DNA from: Roseobacter sp.
Lineage (GTDB): Bacteria; Pseudomonadota; Alphaproteobacteria; Rhodobacterales; Rhodobacteraceae
Length of the DNA: 63,399 bases
Assembly: GCA_024636495.1 (NCBI GenBank)
Contig: JAGXGZ010000092.1
Coordinates: 1-63,399 of the forward strand
Direction of reading: 5' to 3'
Shown: piece after piece, positions 46,448-55,780 of the stretch
Layout of the letters: each line of letters opens with the position of its first letter
How positions within the stretch are numbered: position 1 is the stretch's first letter
Position numbers and translations under genes: made by a program
Notes under the pieces: model-generated
The model's input: the letters and a program-made list of their open reading frames with translations, nothing else
What the model was told of the DNA's origin: nothing
Database searches by the model: none

Positions 46448-48357
46448 CTGGTCCTGAGTGTTTCGGTCGTGGCGCTGCGTTGGTTCTTTTGAGCTGCAAT
46501 GCCGTGTTCTGTTTTGTCCCAATAAAACGGGCTGAAAACGAATTCATACAAGGCTTTGTAGGCTGCGAACGTGCCGAGGATGAAATAAAACGGCAAACTG
46601 ATTGTCCACGGCATCAAGTGTCTGTGTTCCTTGCCTGAGACGGCTTTAAGCGCGATCGAGATGTTTAGTATTTCTGCAAAAATAAAGAAACAGAACAATC
46701 CGGTCAGCATATCTGTCCCCAGCGTGACCTCGATCGGGTGGGTCACGCCAAAAAGCGTCAGGCAGAGCGTCCAAAGCAAGGGGGCGCAAATGAATTGATT
46801 AAAGGTTGCCAGAAACAACGTCTGGATGCCCATAAACCGCAGAAACCCCACTTCTTTCATCAGCTTGATAGGGTGGCGCATGTGCACGCACCATGTGATC
46901 AAAAACCCCTTAAGCCAGCGCGAACGCTGTTTGACCCACGGCCAAGCGCGAAAATTAGCCTCTTCGTAGGTCACCGTGGGCAAAAGATCGGTTTTATAGC
47001 CGTGGCGCGCCAGCCGGACGCCTAGATCGGCGTCCTCCGTCACATTGTGAGCGTCCCAGCCGCGCAATTCCTCGAGGATGTCGCGACGAAAGAAAAGCGT
47101 GGTGCCACCCAAGGGAATGATCAGCCCCAATCGTGCGATCCCCGGTAGGATAACCCGCCACCATGATGCATATTCGATGGTGAAACAGCGCGATATCCAA
47201 TTGGTGGGCGCATTATAATAATCCAGAACCCCTTGGATACAGGCGACATTTTCGGGCGCTTGGGCAAAATGGCTAACCACACGGTCGATCTGGTCAGCTT
47301 CAGGTGCATCTTCGGCGTCCCAAACCCCGATGATGCTGCCGCGGCAGAAATCCAGCGCATAATTCAGCGCCCTTGGCTTGGTTCGCAAGCGGTTGGCCTG
47401 AGGGACTTCGACCACATCCATCCACGCGGGCAATGTGGTGCGCGCAATGGTCTCTGCGGTCATGTCATCGCCTTCTTCAAGGACCAGCACGATCTGTAAC
47501 AGTGCCTTGGGGTAGCTTAATTTCCCCAGCCGCGCGATCAAGGCTGTGGCAATTTCCTTTTCACGTAAAAGCGGGACAAGGACCGAAACACGCGGCAGGG
47601 GCCAATGCGTGTTTTGATGGTCGGGCGGGAGGGCCGGGGGCGAATTACACCAGAAAATCCGGGCGATAAAGGCTGCGGTCCGCAAGCAGATCGTCAACAC
47701 GCTGGTACAAAGAGCCCAGAGGATGATGGCTGTAAAGGTCCAGGCCGGTGCTGTCAGCAACAACGCCGCGATCAACCCCAGAATTGCAAAGGCCCAGGCG
47801 CGCCGGCTGTTGGTTTCAACGCGCCATGTGCGGCAACTCTCAATCGGGGGGACGCGAGTTGCGGCGCGCTGTGCCAACTCGGCACCATAAAGGGCCGTAA
47901 TGTTTAGGCTAATATGTTTTGCCTCGGCAATGACAGGCAATAGGCTGATCCCATTTGGGGCGATCGTTGGCGGGATTTGGTCAAACAGATCAGGTCTGCT
48001 GGTGGCAACCAGAACAGTATCGCCCAAGGTTCGCCACGGCACGATCCCGTAGCGCAAACAGTCAAGCGCATTGATATATTTGGCCATGCCGGATTTCGGT
48101 GGATCAGCCGCGAGATCGACCAGTTGCATGCGGTGCTGGGCTGCCAGCGCCACACAGACTTGGGCGGACGACACCAAACCTTTTGCCACCAGTATGTCAC
48201 CCAGCGGCACATCCATGGCGTGCTGGTCTTCAAGCGCGCGGACCAGATCGGCCTGATCAATCAGCCCTTTGTTAACAAGAAGCCGGCCCAAAAGCATGTG
48301 TGCTTGGGCCGGACCTGCCGGGACAGGCGTCGTAAACTGCAGCCGCAGATCGCTCAA
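46444..48357 (-). CDS. Membrane GT2 glycosyltransferase with N-terminal MshEN-like domain
   Basis: 637 residues. Residues about 20-85 form two repeats of the MshEN type (LLGRLLVNKGLIDQADLVRALEDQ, then PLGDILVAKGLVSSAQVCVALAAQH), a domain that binds c-di-GMP in MshE-like ATPases. Two helices precede the GT-A catalytic region, with DAEDAPE near 345 (metal), TEDADLGVRLARHGY near 440 and QRSRWLKGF near 480, the D,D,TED,QxxRW set of processive synthases. Further helices form the channel. It probably makes a cell-surface polysaccharide; the product is unknown and no partner genes adjoin it. Confidence 0.85.
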   Translation of the reverse strand: MSDLRLQFTTPVPAGPAQAHMLLGRLLVNKGLIDQADLVRALEDQHAMDVPLGDILVAKGLVSSAQVCVALAAQHRMQLVDLAADPPKSGMAKYINALDCLRYGIVPWRTLGDTVLVATSRPDLFDQIPPTIAPNGISLLPVIAEAKHISLNITALYGAELAQRAATRVPPIESCRTWRVETNSRRAWAFAILGLIAALLLTAPAWTFTAIILWALCTSVLTICLRTAAFIARIFWCNSPPALPPDHQNTHWPLPRVSVLVPLLREKEIATALIARLGKLSYPKALLQIVLVLEEGDDMTAETIARTTLPAWMDVVEVPQANRLRTKPRALNYALDFCRGSIIGVWDAEDAPEADQIDRVVSHFAQAPENVACIQGVLDYYNAPTNWISRCFTIEYASWWRVILPGIARLGLIIPLGGTTLFFRRDILEELRGWDAHNVTEDADLGVRLARHGYKTDLLPTVTYEEANFRAWPWVKQRSRWLKGFLITWCVHMRHPIKLMKEVGFLRFMGIQTLFLATFNQFICAPLLWTLCLTLFGVTHPIEVTLGTDMLTGLFCFFIFAEILNISIALKAVSGKEHRHLMPWTISLPFYFILGTFAAYKALYEFVFSPFYWDKTEHGIAAQKNQRSATTETLRTS

Positions 48358-48450
48358 CGCGCGATTCCTTCTTCCGTAATCGAAAGAAGGATGCCGCCTT
48401 GGGTCTTAAATAGGTCTTAACGGAACCTAAACGGGGCGTTCACCAAGCGA

Positions 48451-49611
48451 TCAGTTTGCGTTTTCAGCCATGGCTGCGGCAAAGCGTTCGAACAGATAAA
48501 AGCTGTCTTGGGGCCCCGGGCTTGCTTCGGGGTGGTGCTGGACGGACCAAACCGGGCGGCCCTCCATGCGAATGCCGCAGTTGGACCCGTCGAAAAGCGA
48601 CCGGTGCGTTTCAACGACGCCGTGTGGCAAAGATTGTGCATCAACCGCAAAGCCGTGGTTCATCGAGGTGATTTCGACCTTGCCGGTTTCCATATCCTTG
48701 ACCGGATGGTTGGCACCGTGATGGCCGTGGCTCATCTTGATGGTTTCGCCCCCAAGAGCCAGTGCAAGCATCTGATGCCCAAGGCAAATTCCGAACACGG
48801 GCAGCTTTGTTTTGGCGATCACGTCCTTGATCATGGGCACTGCATAAACGCCGGTCGCCGCCGGATCGCCGGGCCCGTTGGACAAAAACACGCCATCAGG
48901 ATTATGCGACATGACATCGTCAAAGCTTGCAGAGGCAGGAAGGACCGTCACATCGCAGCCCGCGGATGCCAGACAGCGCAGGATGTTGCGCTTGGCACCG
49001 TAATCCACAGCGACAACCTTGTGCGGCGCAACCGTCTGGGGCGCATAGCCTTCGGGCCAGGCCCACCTCATTTCGTTCCAGCGATAAGATTGCGCGCAGG
49101 TGACCTCTTTCGCCAGATCCATGCCGACCAGCCCCGCAAAGCTGCGTGCGGCGGCTACCAGTGCCTCAACGTCAAACTTGCCGTCGGGGTTATGGGCAAG
49201 GGCGGCATGAGGCGCGCCTTGTTGGCGGATGGCACGGGTCAGGCGGCGCGTATCGATCCCACCAATAGCGATGCGCCCGCGCGCGGCCAGCCAGTCCGAC
49301 AGATGCTGTGTCGAGCGCCAGTTGCTGGGGTCAGTGGGCATCCATTTGACAACCATGCCCGCAGCTACGGGATCGCCGGTTTCGTCGTCTTCGGGGTTGG
49401 TGCCTGTGTTGCCGATGTGAGGGAAGGTAAAGGTGACGATCTGGCCCGCATAGGACGGATCGGTCATGATCTCCTGATAGCCCGTCATCGCCGTGTTAAA
49501 GCATAACTCGGCAACGGTTTGCCCGGTTGCACCAAACCCTATGCCGTAGAAAAGCGATCCGTCCGCAAGTGCAAGGCAGGCGGTCGGGCGGGAATGTGCT
49601 GGCGCAGTCAT
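48451..49611 (-). CDS. carA: Carbamoyl-phosphate synthase small subunit
   Basis: 386 residues. The glutaminase domain supplies ammonia to CarB. N-terminal CPSase domain: LADGSLFYGIGFGA, TGYQEIMTDPSYAGQIV. C-terminal class I amidotransferase: nucleophile Cys in GICLGHQ near 270, with HHP and Glu in VQHHPEASPG near 358. GGAGG precedes the ATG at 49611. Divergent from the YqeY gene. carB is not in the window. Confidence 0.96.
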   Translation of the reverse strand: MTAPAHSRPTACLALADGSLFYGIGFGATGQTVAELCFNTAMTGYQEIMTDPSYAGQIVTFTFPHIGNTGTNPEDDETGDPVAAGMVVKWMPTDPSNWRSTQHLSDWLAARGRIAIGGIDTRRLTRAIRQQGAPHAALAHNPDGKFDVEALVAAARSFAGLVGMDLAKEVTCAQSYRWNEMRWAWPEGYAPQTVAPHKVVAVDYGAKRNILRCLASAGCDVTVLPASASFDDVMSHNPDGVFLSNGPGDPAATGVYAVPMIKDVIAKTKLPVFGICLGHQMLALALGGETIKMSHGHHGANHPVKDMETGKVEITSMNHGFAVDAQSLPHGVVETHRSLFDGSNCGIRMEGRPVWSVQHHPEASPGPQDSFYLFERFAAAMAENAN

Positions 49612-49805
49612 GGGGGGCCTCCGAGGGCAGAGAAGACAGGATAAACGGGTGCAACTTAAAGCCCGAAGGTGGCCGGGTCAAGAGTATGTGAAAAATGATA
49701 TTCCATTTATAAACAATAGCTTATCCAAGGTGAGGGCCATTGCCTGTTTTCGCGGAATTGACTATGTTTATACGCTAACACCGCATTGGTCGAAGGACGA
49801 CAGCA

Positions 49806-50264
49806 ATGGAATTGCGCACACGCATTACAGACTCGATGAAACAAGCAATGAAGGACAAGGCGGCAGACCGGCTGTCGACGCTGCGCCTGATCAACGCCGC
49901 TATCAAGGATAAAGACATCGCGACGCGCGCGGAAGATGGCGATGCGGGCGTGGGCGATCCCGAAGTTTTGGCGATCTTGGGCAAGATGGCCAAGCAACGC
50001 ATGGAATCCGTGCGTGCCTATGAAGAGGGTGGCAGACTGGATCTGGCCGACCGCGAACGCGAAGAAATTCTGGTGATCGAGGAATTCCTGCCCCGTCAGT
50101 TGACCGAGGAAGAAAGTGCCAAAGCTGTGGATGATGCCATTGCAGAGGTCGGTGCCACCTCTATCCGCGACATGGGCAAGGTGATTGGTTTGCTTAAGGG
50201 CAAATATACCGGCCAGATGGATTTCGGCGCGGTTGGCCCTAAGGTCAAAGACCGCCTGAGCTGA
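49806..50264 (+). CDS. GatB/YqeY-domain protein
   Basis: 152 residues. The helical YqeY fold, starting with ELRTRITDSMKQAMKDKA and ending with MGKVIGLLKGKYTGQMDFG, resembles the tail domain of GatB that contacts tRNA. The stand-alone form lacks the amidotransferase core; role unproven. It commonly lies next to carA in Alphaproteobacteria. Confidence 0.9.
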   Translation: MELRTRITDSMKQAMKDKAADRLSTLRLINAAIKDKDIATRAEDGDAGVGDPEVLAILGKMAKQRMESVRAYEEGGRLDLADREREEILVIEEFLPRQLTEEESAKAVDDAIAEVGATSIRDMGKVIGLLKGKYTGQMDFGAVGPKVKDRLS

Positions 50265-50265
50265 G

Positions 50266-50748
50266 TCATCGCAGCAAGGATCGGTTCAGCTCGTCAAACA
50301 GTGAGATTCTTTCTTCCTCGCTGAGAAACTTGCCGATCTCGACTTCGCGCCCCTTGCCACGCAAGGTGACATAATGCGGCACGGGGCCGTCTTTTTCGTA
50401 TTTTGTCACTATGGTCCAATAGCGATTGCAGTCCCATTCCTTTACATCGCCTTTGGGTGTGGTGTGGGTTAGATGGGCTGTGTCTTGCGAGAGGGTAAAC
50501 ACCTCTTCGATCATCCGGGATTTGTGGTTGCGCTGCAGGGCAAAGTAGATCCCCGCAACGGCGGCTAGTACAAAGGGCAGTATGCCCCAAAGCAAAGGTG
50601 TGCCTAGCAACGGCAAAGTGGGGATCAGGATCAGCGTGAAGGTTGTCAGAATGAACGCGGCAAACCCTTTGGGCGGCAGGGATTGGTGCGGCCAAAGCCG
50701 TAGTTCTTGCGTGTCAGCGACGGGAGAAGTCGTCCATTCGTAGGGCAT
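50266..50748 (-). CDS. DUF2244 membrane protein
   Basis: 160 residues. Two close hydrophobic segments (about 28-72) follow a short N-terminus (LRLWPHQSLPPKGF). The C-terminal part has KEWDCNRYWTIVTKY and VTLRGKGREVEIGKFLSEEER, the DUF2244 pattern. In the family it accompanies cytochrome oxidase genes, which are not seen here. The stop lies 2 bases from that of the convergent YqeY gene. Confidence 0.85.
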   Translation of the reverse strand: MPYEWTTSPVADTQELRLWPHQSLPPKGFAAFILTTFTLILIPTLPLLGTPLLWGILPFVLAAVAGIYFALQRNHKSRMIEEVFTLSQDTAHLTHTTPKGDVKEWDCNRYWTIVTKYEKDGPVPHYVTLRGKGREVEIGKFLSEEERISLFDELNRSLLR

Positions 50749-50842
50749 CGGTCTGTCATTCCGGTTGTTTTTTACTCAGGCAAACAGTTTAGCGTGGTTC
50801 AGGGGCCAGACAATGCGACAGTTTGCGTCTGGCCCTTTGTCG

Positions 50843-53800
50843 TCACTCCAATTCGACCAGCAGATCCTTTGCGTCGATCTGGCCGCCGGGGCTGACATGC
50901 ACGGCTTTGACGACGGCGTCGCGGTCGGCGTGGATGCCGGTTTCCATCTTCATCGCCTCTATGGTTAGCAGCAGGTCGCCCGCCTTGACCTGCTGGCCTA
51001 CGGTTGCGCCAACGGATGCGACAACCCCCGGCATCGGTGCGCCGATGTGGTTGGGATTTCCGGTTTCCGCCTTGGGACGCTGGGCGGTTGTGGCTTTGAC
51101 CAGACGGTTGGGCACGCGCACGACACGGGGCTGACCGTTTAGCTCGAAGAAGACTTTGACTTCGGCATCTTCGTTGGTCTCGCTGATCGCTTGCAAGCGG
51201 ATTTCCAGGGTTTTACCCGGATCGATTTCGGCGGTGATTTCCTCGCCCGGCTCCATCCCGTAAAAGAACGTGCGCGTGGGCAGAACCCGCACGGGGCCAT
51301 AGCTGCGATGACGCCCCATGTAATCCAGAAAGACCTTGGGATACATCAGATAGCCTGACAAATCGTCGTCTTCGATCTTGGCACCGTCCAGTTGGTCGCT
51401 CAGTTCCTTGCGGGTGGCTTCCAGATCGGTGGCGGGCAGATGCGCGCCGGGGCGTTCGGTATTGGGTTTTTCGCCCTTCAGGATCTTGTCCAGAATGCCT
51501 GCCGGAAAGCCGCCCGGAGGCTGGCCCAGATTGCCGCGCATCATGTCGATGACGCTATCGGGAAAGGACATTTCAGCCTTGGGGTCTTCGACTTGCGCAC
51601 GGGTCAACCCTTGGGACACCATCATCAGGGCCATGTCACCGACGACTTTGGAGGATGGCGTGACTTTTACGATATCGCCAAACATCTGGTTCACATCGGC
51701 ATAGGTCTTGGCCACCTCGGGCCAGCGGTCGTTCAGCCCCATTGATGCGGCCTGCGCCTTGAGGTTGGTGAACTGGCCGCCGGGCATTTCGTGCAGATAA
51801 ACTTCGGAGGAGGGGGCCTGCATGCCCGTCTCGAACGCTGCATATTCGCCGCGTACTTCTTCCCAATAGTTCGAGATTTCACGCACGGCACCCATCGACA
51901 GGCCGGTGTCGCGGTCGGTGTGTTTCAGCGCCTCGACCACCGAGCCAAGGGTCGCTTGGCTGGTGTTGCCCGACAGCGCGTCCATGGCGCAATCGACCGC
52001 ATCCACGCCCGCCTCTGAAGCGGCCATGATGGTGGCGATGGCCACGCCAGCGGTGTCGTGGGTGTGGAAATGGATCGGCAAGCCCACTTCGGTCTTCAAC
52101 GCCTTGATCAAAGCTTTGGCCGCGTTGGGTTTCAGCAATCCGGCCATGTCTTTTAGACCCAGCACATGCGCACCGGCGGCTTTGAGGTCCTTGCCCATGG
52201 CGACATAATATTTGAGGTCGTATTTGGCGCGGTCGGGGTCAAAGATATCGCCAGTATAGCAGATGGTGCCTTCGCAGATCTTGTCATTTTCGATCACCGC
52301 ATCCATCGCGATGCGCATGTTTTCAACCCAGTTCAGGCTGTCGAACACGCGGAACACATCGACACCTTCATGGGCGGCAACGCGCACAAATTCTTGCACG
52401 ACATTGTCGGGATAGTTCGTATAGCCGACCCCGTTCGAGCCGCGCAAAAGCATCTGCGTCATCACATTGGGCAACGCGGCGCGCAGATCGCGCAGGCGCT
52501 GCCACGGGCATTCCTGCAAAAAGCGATAAGCTACATCAAACGTCGCACCGCCCCAGCATTCCATCGAGAACAGCGTGGGCAGGTTGGCGGCATAGGCGGG
52601 GGCGACCTTGATCATGTCATGGCTGCGCATCCGCGTGGCCAAGAGCGACTGATGCCCGTCGCGCATGGTGGTGTCGGTGATCAGCAGTTGGCGTTGCTGG
52701 CCCATCCAGTCGGCAACGGCTTGCGGGCCTTTTTGTTCCAGCAGGTTGCGCGTGCCCATCTGCGGCTCTGCCCGTGCGGCGGGGGGCATGGGCGCGCGAA
52801 CGGTCGCGGCGGGGCGTTCAAAGCCCTTGGTTTCGGGATGCCCGTTCACGGTAATGTCGGCGATATAGGTCAACACTTTGGTCGCGCGGTCACGACGCTT
52901 TTTAAAGGTGAACAGGTCCGGCGTCTGGTCGATGAATTTGGTGTGGTAGGTGTTGTCGAGGAAGGTGGGATGTTTCAGCAGGTTCTCGACAAAGGCGATG
53001 TTGGTGCTGACACCGCGAATGCGGAATTCACGCAAGGCACGGTCCATCCGCGCGATGGCCTGCTGGGGCGTTTGCGCCTTGGCCGTCACCTTGACCAGCA
53101 AGCTGTCGTAATAGCGCGTGATCACGCCGCCCGAATAGGCGGTGCCGCCGTCCAGACGGATGCCCATACCGGTCGCTTCGCGGAACGCCGTGATGCGGCC
53201 ATAATCGGGGATAAAATTGTTTTGCGGGTCTTCGGTCGTGATGCGGGTTTGCAGCGCGTGACCGGTCAATTGCACATCGGCCTGGCTGGCTTTGCCGGTC
53301 GCTTGCGCAATCGTCTTGCCTTCTGCGATCAGGATTTGCGCCTGCACGATGTCGATGCCTGTCACCTCTTCGGTGACGGTATGTTCGACCTGCACGCGGG
53401 GGTTCACTTCGATGAAGTAGAATTTCTCGTCGGCCATATCCATCAGGAATTCAACGGTGCCGGCGCATTCATAATTCACATGGGCGCAGATTTTGCGGCC
53501 CAATTCGCAGATTTCCACACGCTGTTCTTCGGTCAGATAAGGGGCAGGGGCACGTTCAACCACTTTTTGGTTGCGCCGCTGGACGGAACAGTCACGCTCG
53601 AACAGGTGATAGATCTCGCCGTGTTTGTCGCCCAGAATTTGGACTTCGACATGGCGTGCCTTGACGATCATCTTCTCAAGAAAGCCCTCGCTGTTACCAA
53701 AGGCGGCTTCGGCCTCGCGGCGCCCCTCAAGCACTTTCTCGGAAAGCTCGGCTTCGGAATTGATCGGGCGCATGCCGCGTCCGCCGCCGCCCCAGGACGC

Positions 53801-54283
53801 CTTGAGCATCAAAGGATAGCCGACCTCGGCCGCCTGCTTTTTGATTAGCTCCATGTCGTCGCCCAAAACCTCGGTCGCCGGAATGACGGGCACGCCCGCC
53901 TCGACGGCGACACGCCGCGCGCTGGCCTTGTCCCCAAGCGCGCGCATCGTGTCGGCGCGCGGGCCGATAAAGGTGATGCCGTTTTGTTCGCAGGCGTCGA
54001 CGAAATCAGGATTTTCCGACAGCAGACCATAGCCCGGATGGATCGCATCAGCGCCAGAGGCTTTGGCGACGCGAATGATTTCGTCAATGCTTAGATACGC
54101 CGCGACAGGCCCCAAACCGGCACCGATGCGGTACGCCTCGTCAGCTTTGAAACGGTGCAGGCCCAGCTTGTCTTCCTCGGCAAAAACCGCGACCGTTTTC
54201 TTGCCCATCTCGTTGGCGGCACGCATGATGCGGATGGCAATTTCGCCGCGGTTGGCAATCAGGATCTTCTTGAAGTCGGTCAT
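50843..54283 (-). CDS. pyc: Pyruvate carboxylase
   Basis: 1146 residues, full length for the alpha4 type. Biotin carboxylase domain (1-450) begins KILIANRGEIAIRIMRAANE and has the ATP-grasp loop GGGGRGMRP near 165. Carboxyltransferase domain (about 530-800) has TMRDGHQSLLATRMR and the metal/Lys region GLKDMAGLLKP. The biotin carrier has the biotin lysine in EAMKMETG near 1110. It refills oxaloacetate from pyruvate. GAGG precedes the ATG at 54283. A TGCTGCACTGCGGCA palindrome lies in its upstream region (54347-54364). Confidence 0.97.
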   Translation of the reverse strand: MTDFKKILIANRGEIAIRIMRAANEMGKKTVAVFAEEDKLGLHRFKADEAYRIGAGLGPVAAYLSIDEIIRVAKASGADAIHPGYGLLSENPDFVDACEQNGITFIGPRADTMRALGDKASARRVAVEAGVPVIPATEVLGDDMELIKKQAAEVGYPLMLKASWGGGGRGMRPINSEAELSEKVLEGRREAEAAFGNSEGFLEKMIVKARHVEVQILGDKHGEIYHLFERDCSVQRRNQKVVERAPAPYLTEEQRVEICELGRKICAHVNYECAGTVEFLMDMADEKFYFIEVNPRVQVEHTVTEEVTGIDIVQAQILIAEGKTIAQATGKASQADVQLTGHALQTRITTEDPQNNFIPDYGRITAFREATGMGIRLDGGTAYSGGVITRYYDSLLVKVTAKAQTPQQAIARMDRALREFRIRGVSTNIAFVENLLKHPTFLDNTYHTKFIDQTPDLFTFKKRRDRATKVLTYIADITVNGHPETKGFERPAATVRAPMPPAARAEPQMGTRNLLEQKGPQAVADWMGQQRQLLITDTTMRDGHQSLLATRMRSHDMIKVAPAYAANLPTLFSMECWGGATFDVAYRFLQECPWQRLRDLRAALPNVMTQMLLRGSNGVGYTNYPDNVVQEFVRVAAHEGVDVFRVFDSLNWVENMRIAMDAVIENDKICEGTICYTGDIFDPDRAKYDLKYYVAMGKDLKAAGAHVLGLKDMAGLLKPNAAKALIKALKTEVGLPIHFHTHDTAGVAIATIMAASEAGVDAVDCAMDALSGNTSQATLGSVVEALKHTDRDTGLSMGAVREISNYWEEVRGEYAAFETGMQAPSSEVYLHEMPGGQFTNLKAQAASMGLNDRWPEVAKTYADVNQMFGDIVKVTPSSKVVGDMALMMVSQGLTRAQVEDPKAEMSFPDSVIDMMRGNLGQPPGGFPAGILDKILKGEKPNTERPGAHLPATDLEATRKELSDQLDGAKIEDDDLSGYLMYPKVFLDYMGRHRSYGPVRVLPTRTFFYGMEPGEEITAEIDPGKTLEIRLQAISETNEDAEVKVFFELNGQPRVVRVPNRLVKATTAQRPKAETGNPNHIGAPMPGVVASVGATVGQQVKAGDLLLTIEAMKMETGIHADRDAVVKAVHVSPGGQIDAKDLLVELE

Positions 54284-54399
54284 CGGGGCCTCGTTGGTTG
54301 GGCGATTTCCAGATCAAATTTCACAGATCTGATGCGCCGCCGTTACTGCTGCACTGCGGCATTGTTGCGTGGGTTTGTCACAGGGTGCAAGCAGAAGTT

Positions 54400-55584
54400 T
54401 TAGCTTTGCGGTGCCGTTTTTTGACCATTTTGGATCATTTCAAGGGTGTTGAGCGACAGTGCGGGTGGCAAGTCTTGCAAATGGCGCGCCCCGAGTTGAC
54501 CCATGTTGGCGGTCATGTCTTTTGACAGAATGTCGATCAGGTGGTCGATGCCCTTGGGGCCAAGGGCCGCCAATGCAAAATGAAACGCCCGGCCCAGCAT
54601 CACGAAATCTGCCCCAAGCGCCAAGGCACGTAAAATATCTAGCCCGCTTTCAATGCCGCTGTCGAAGATAATCGGCAGGTGCGTCGCGGCGCGGATCGCA
54701 GGCAGCATATCAACGCTTGCGGGGGCTGCGTCGAACTGACGGCCCGCATGGTTAGACACCCAGATGGCGTCTGCCCCCATCTTTTCCAACGCTGTGGCAT
54801 CTTCTGGGCGCAGCACGCCTTTTATCATGAAAGGTCCATCCCACCCGTCGCGCAGCGACTTGACATAGTCCCAATCGGGCGATGTTCGTAACAGATAGCC
54901 GACATGCGCCGTCGAAGACAAACCGACCGTACTGGTGCTTTTGTAGGCATCCAGCATCCGCATATGCGGCATGTCCCGGCGCGCCATGCCTGCCGCCCAT
55001 GCGGGACGCAGGGCAACCTGTGCCAGCAGGTGCGGGGTCAGGCGGGGGGGATTGGTCAGGCCAGACCGCGTTTGACGTTCGCGGCGGCTTGCCACGGGCA
55101 CATCGACGGTCAGGATCAGACCTTTGAAACCGGCGTCTTTGGCGCGACGCAGCATATCGGCGCGAATTTCGGGGTCGCGGGGCGGATACATCTGAAACCA
55201 CCCCGCGTCGCCCAAATGTGCCTTTAGGTCTTCTGGGCTTTGCGTGGCGACCGTGGACAGGCAATAGGGAATGCCTGCACGGGCGGCCGCGCGGGCCAGA
55301 TGCCCTTCCGCATCAGGCCACATCAAGCCCGACATGCCGACGGGTGCAATGCCAAACGGCACGGGAAAGCGCTGGCCAAACAGGGTGGTCGACAGGTCTG
55401 GGTCGAATTCGCCGTGCAAGATGGACGGCATAAAGCCGATCTGATCAAGGCCTTCGCGATTGCGGCGTTTGGTGGCCTCTGACCCGGTCGCGCTGTCAAG
55501 GTATTCCCAGACAAATTTGGGAATGCGCCGCTGCGCGCGGCTGCGAAGGTCCGAGAGTGCGGGGTATGTGCTGTGCAAATCCAT
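54400..55584 (-). CDS. FMN-dependent alpha-hydroxy-acid oxidase/dehydrogenase (LldD family)
   Basis: 394 residues from the ATG at 55584; the frame to 55689 has no support. TIM-barrel FMN enzyme: PKFVWEYLDSATGSE near 20, APVGMSGLMWPDAEG near 85, the LILTVDVPVASRRER block near 165, and the catalytic His/Arg motif WVSNHAGRQFDAAPAS near 275. It oxidises lactate or a related 2-hydroxy acid to a keto acid. Its position next to pyc fits pyruvate metabolism, but the exact substrate is inferred. Confidence 0.87.
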   Translation of the reverse strand: MDLHSTYPALSDLRSRAQRRIPKFVWEYLDSATGSEATKRRNREGLDQIGFMPSILHGEFDPDLSTTLFGQRFPVPFGIAPVGMSGLMWPDAEGHLARAAARAGIPYCLSTVATQSPEDLKAHLGDAGWFQMYPPRDPEIRADMLRRAKDAGFKGLILTVDVPVASRRERQTRSGLTNPPRLTPHLLAQVALRPAWAAGMARRDMPHMRMLDAYKSTSTVGLSSTAHVGYLLRTSPDWDYVKSLRDGWDGPFMIKGVLRPEDATALEKMGADAIWVSNHAGRQFDAAPASVDMLPAIRAATHLPIIFDSGIESGLDILRALALGADFVMLGRAFHFALAALGPKGIDHLIDILSKDMTANMGQLGARHLQDLPPALSLNTLEMIQNGQKTAPQS

Positions 55585-55780
55585 GGCACCATCAGTGCAC
55601 CGACTTTGCCTATTGTCCAGCAGCACAGTGAGGCACCTTTGGGTAAGTGGGGCCGCGTCGCACTTTTTTGACAACCCCACAGCCCTCAAGTCAGGCCTGA
55701 CATTATAAAGGCGTTAACCCACAAGAACATTTTGCGAACGTCCCTTTCTTTTGCGGCAAACGCAGGCTAGATTGCTGCGC

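Noticed and set aside
52166..53848. 560-codon open frame opposite pyc
   Set aside because: It is the antisense of a well-supported pyruvate carboxylase gene with all catalytic motifs; high G+C third positions keep the opposite frame open.
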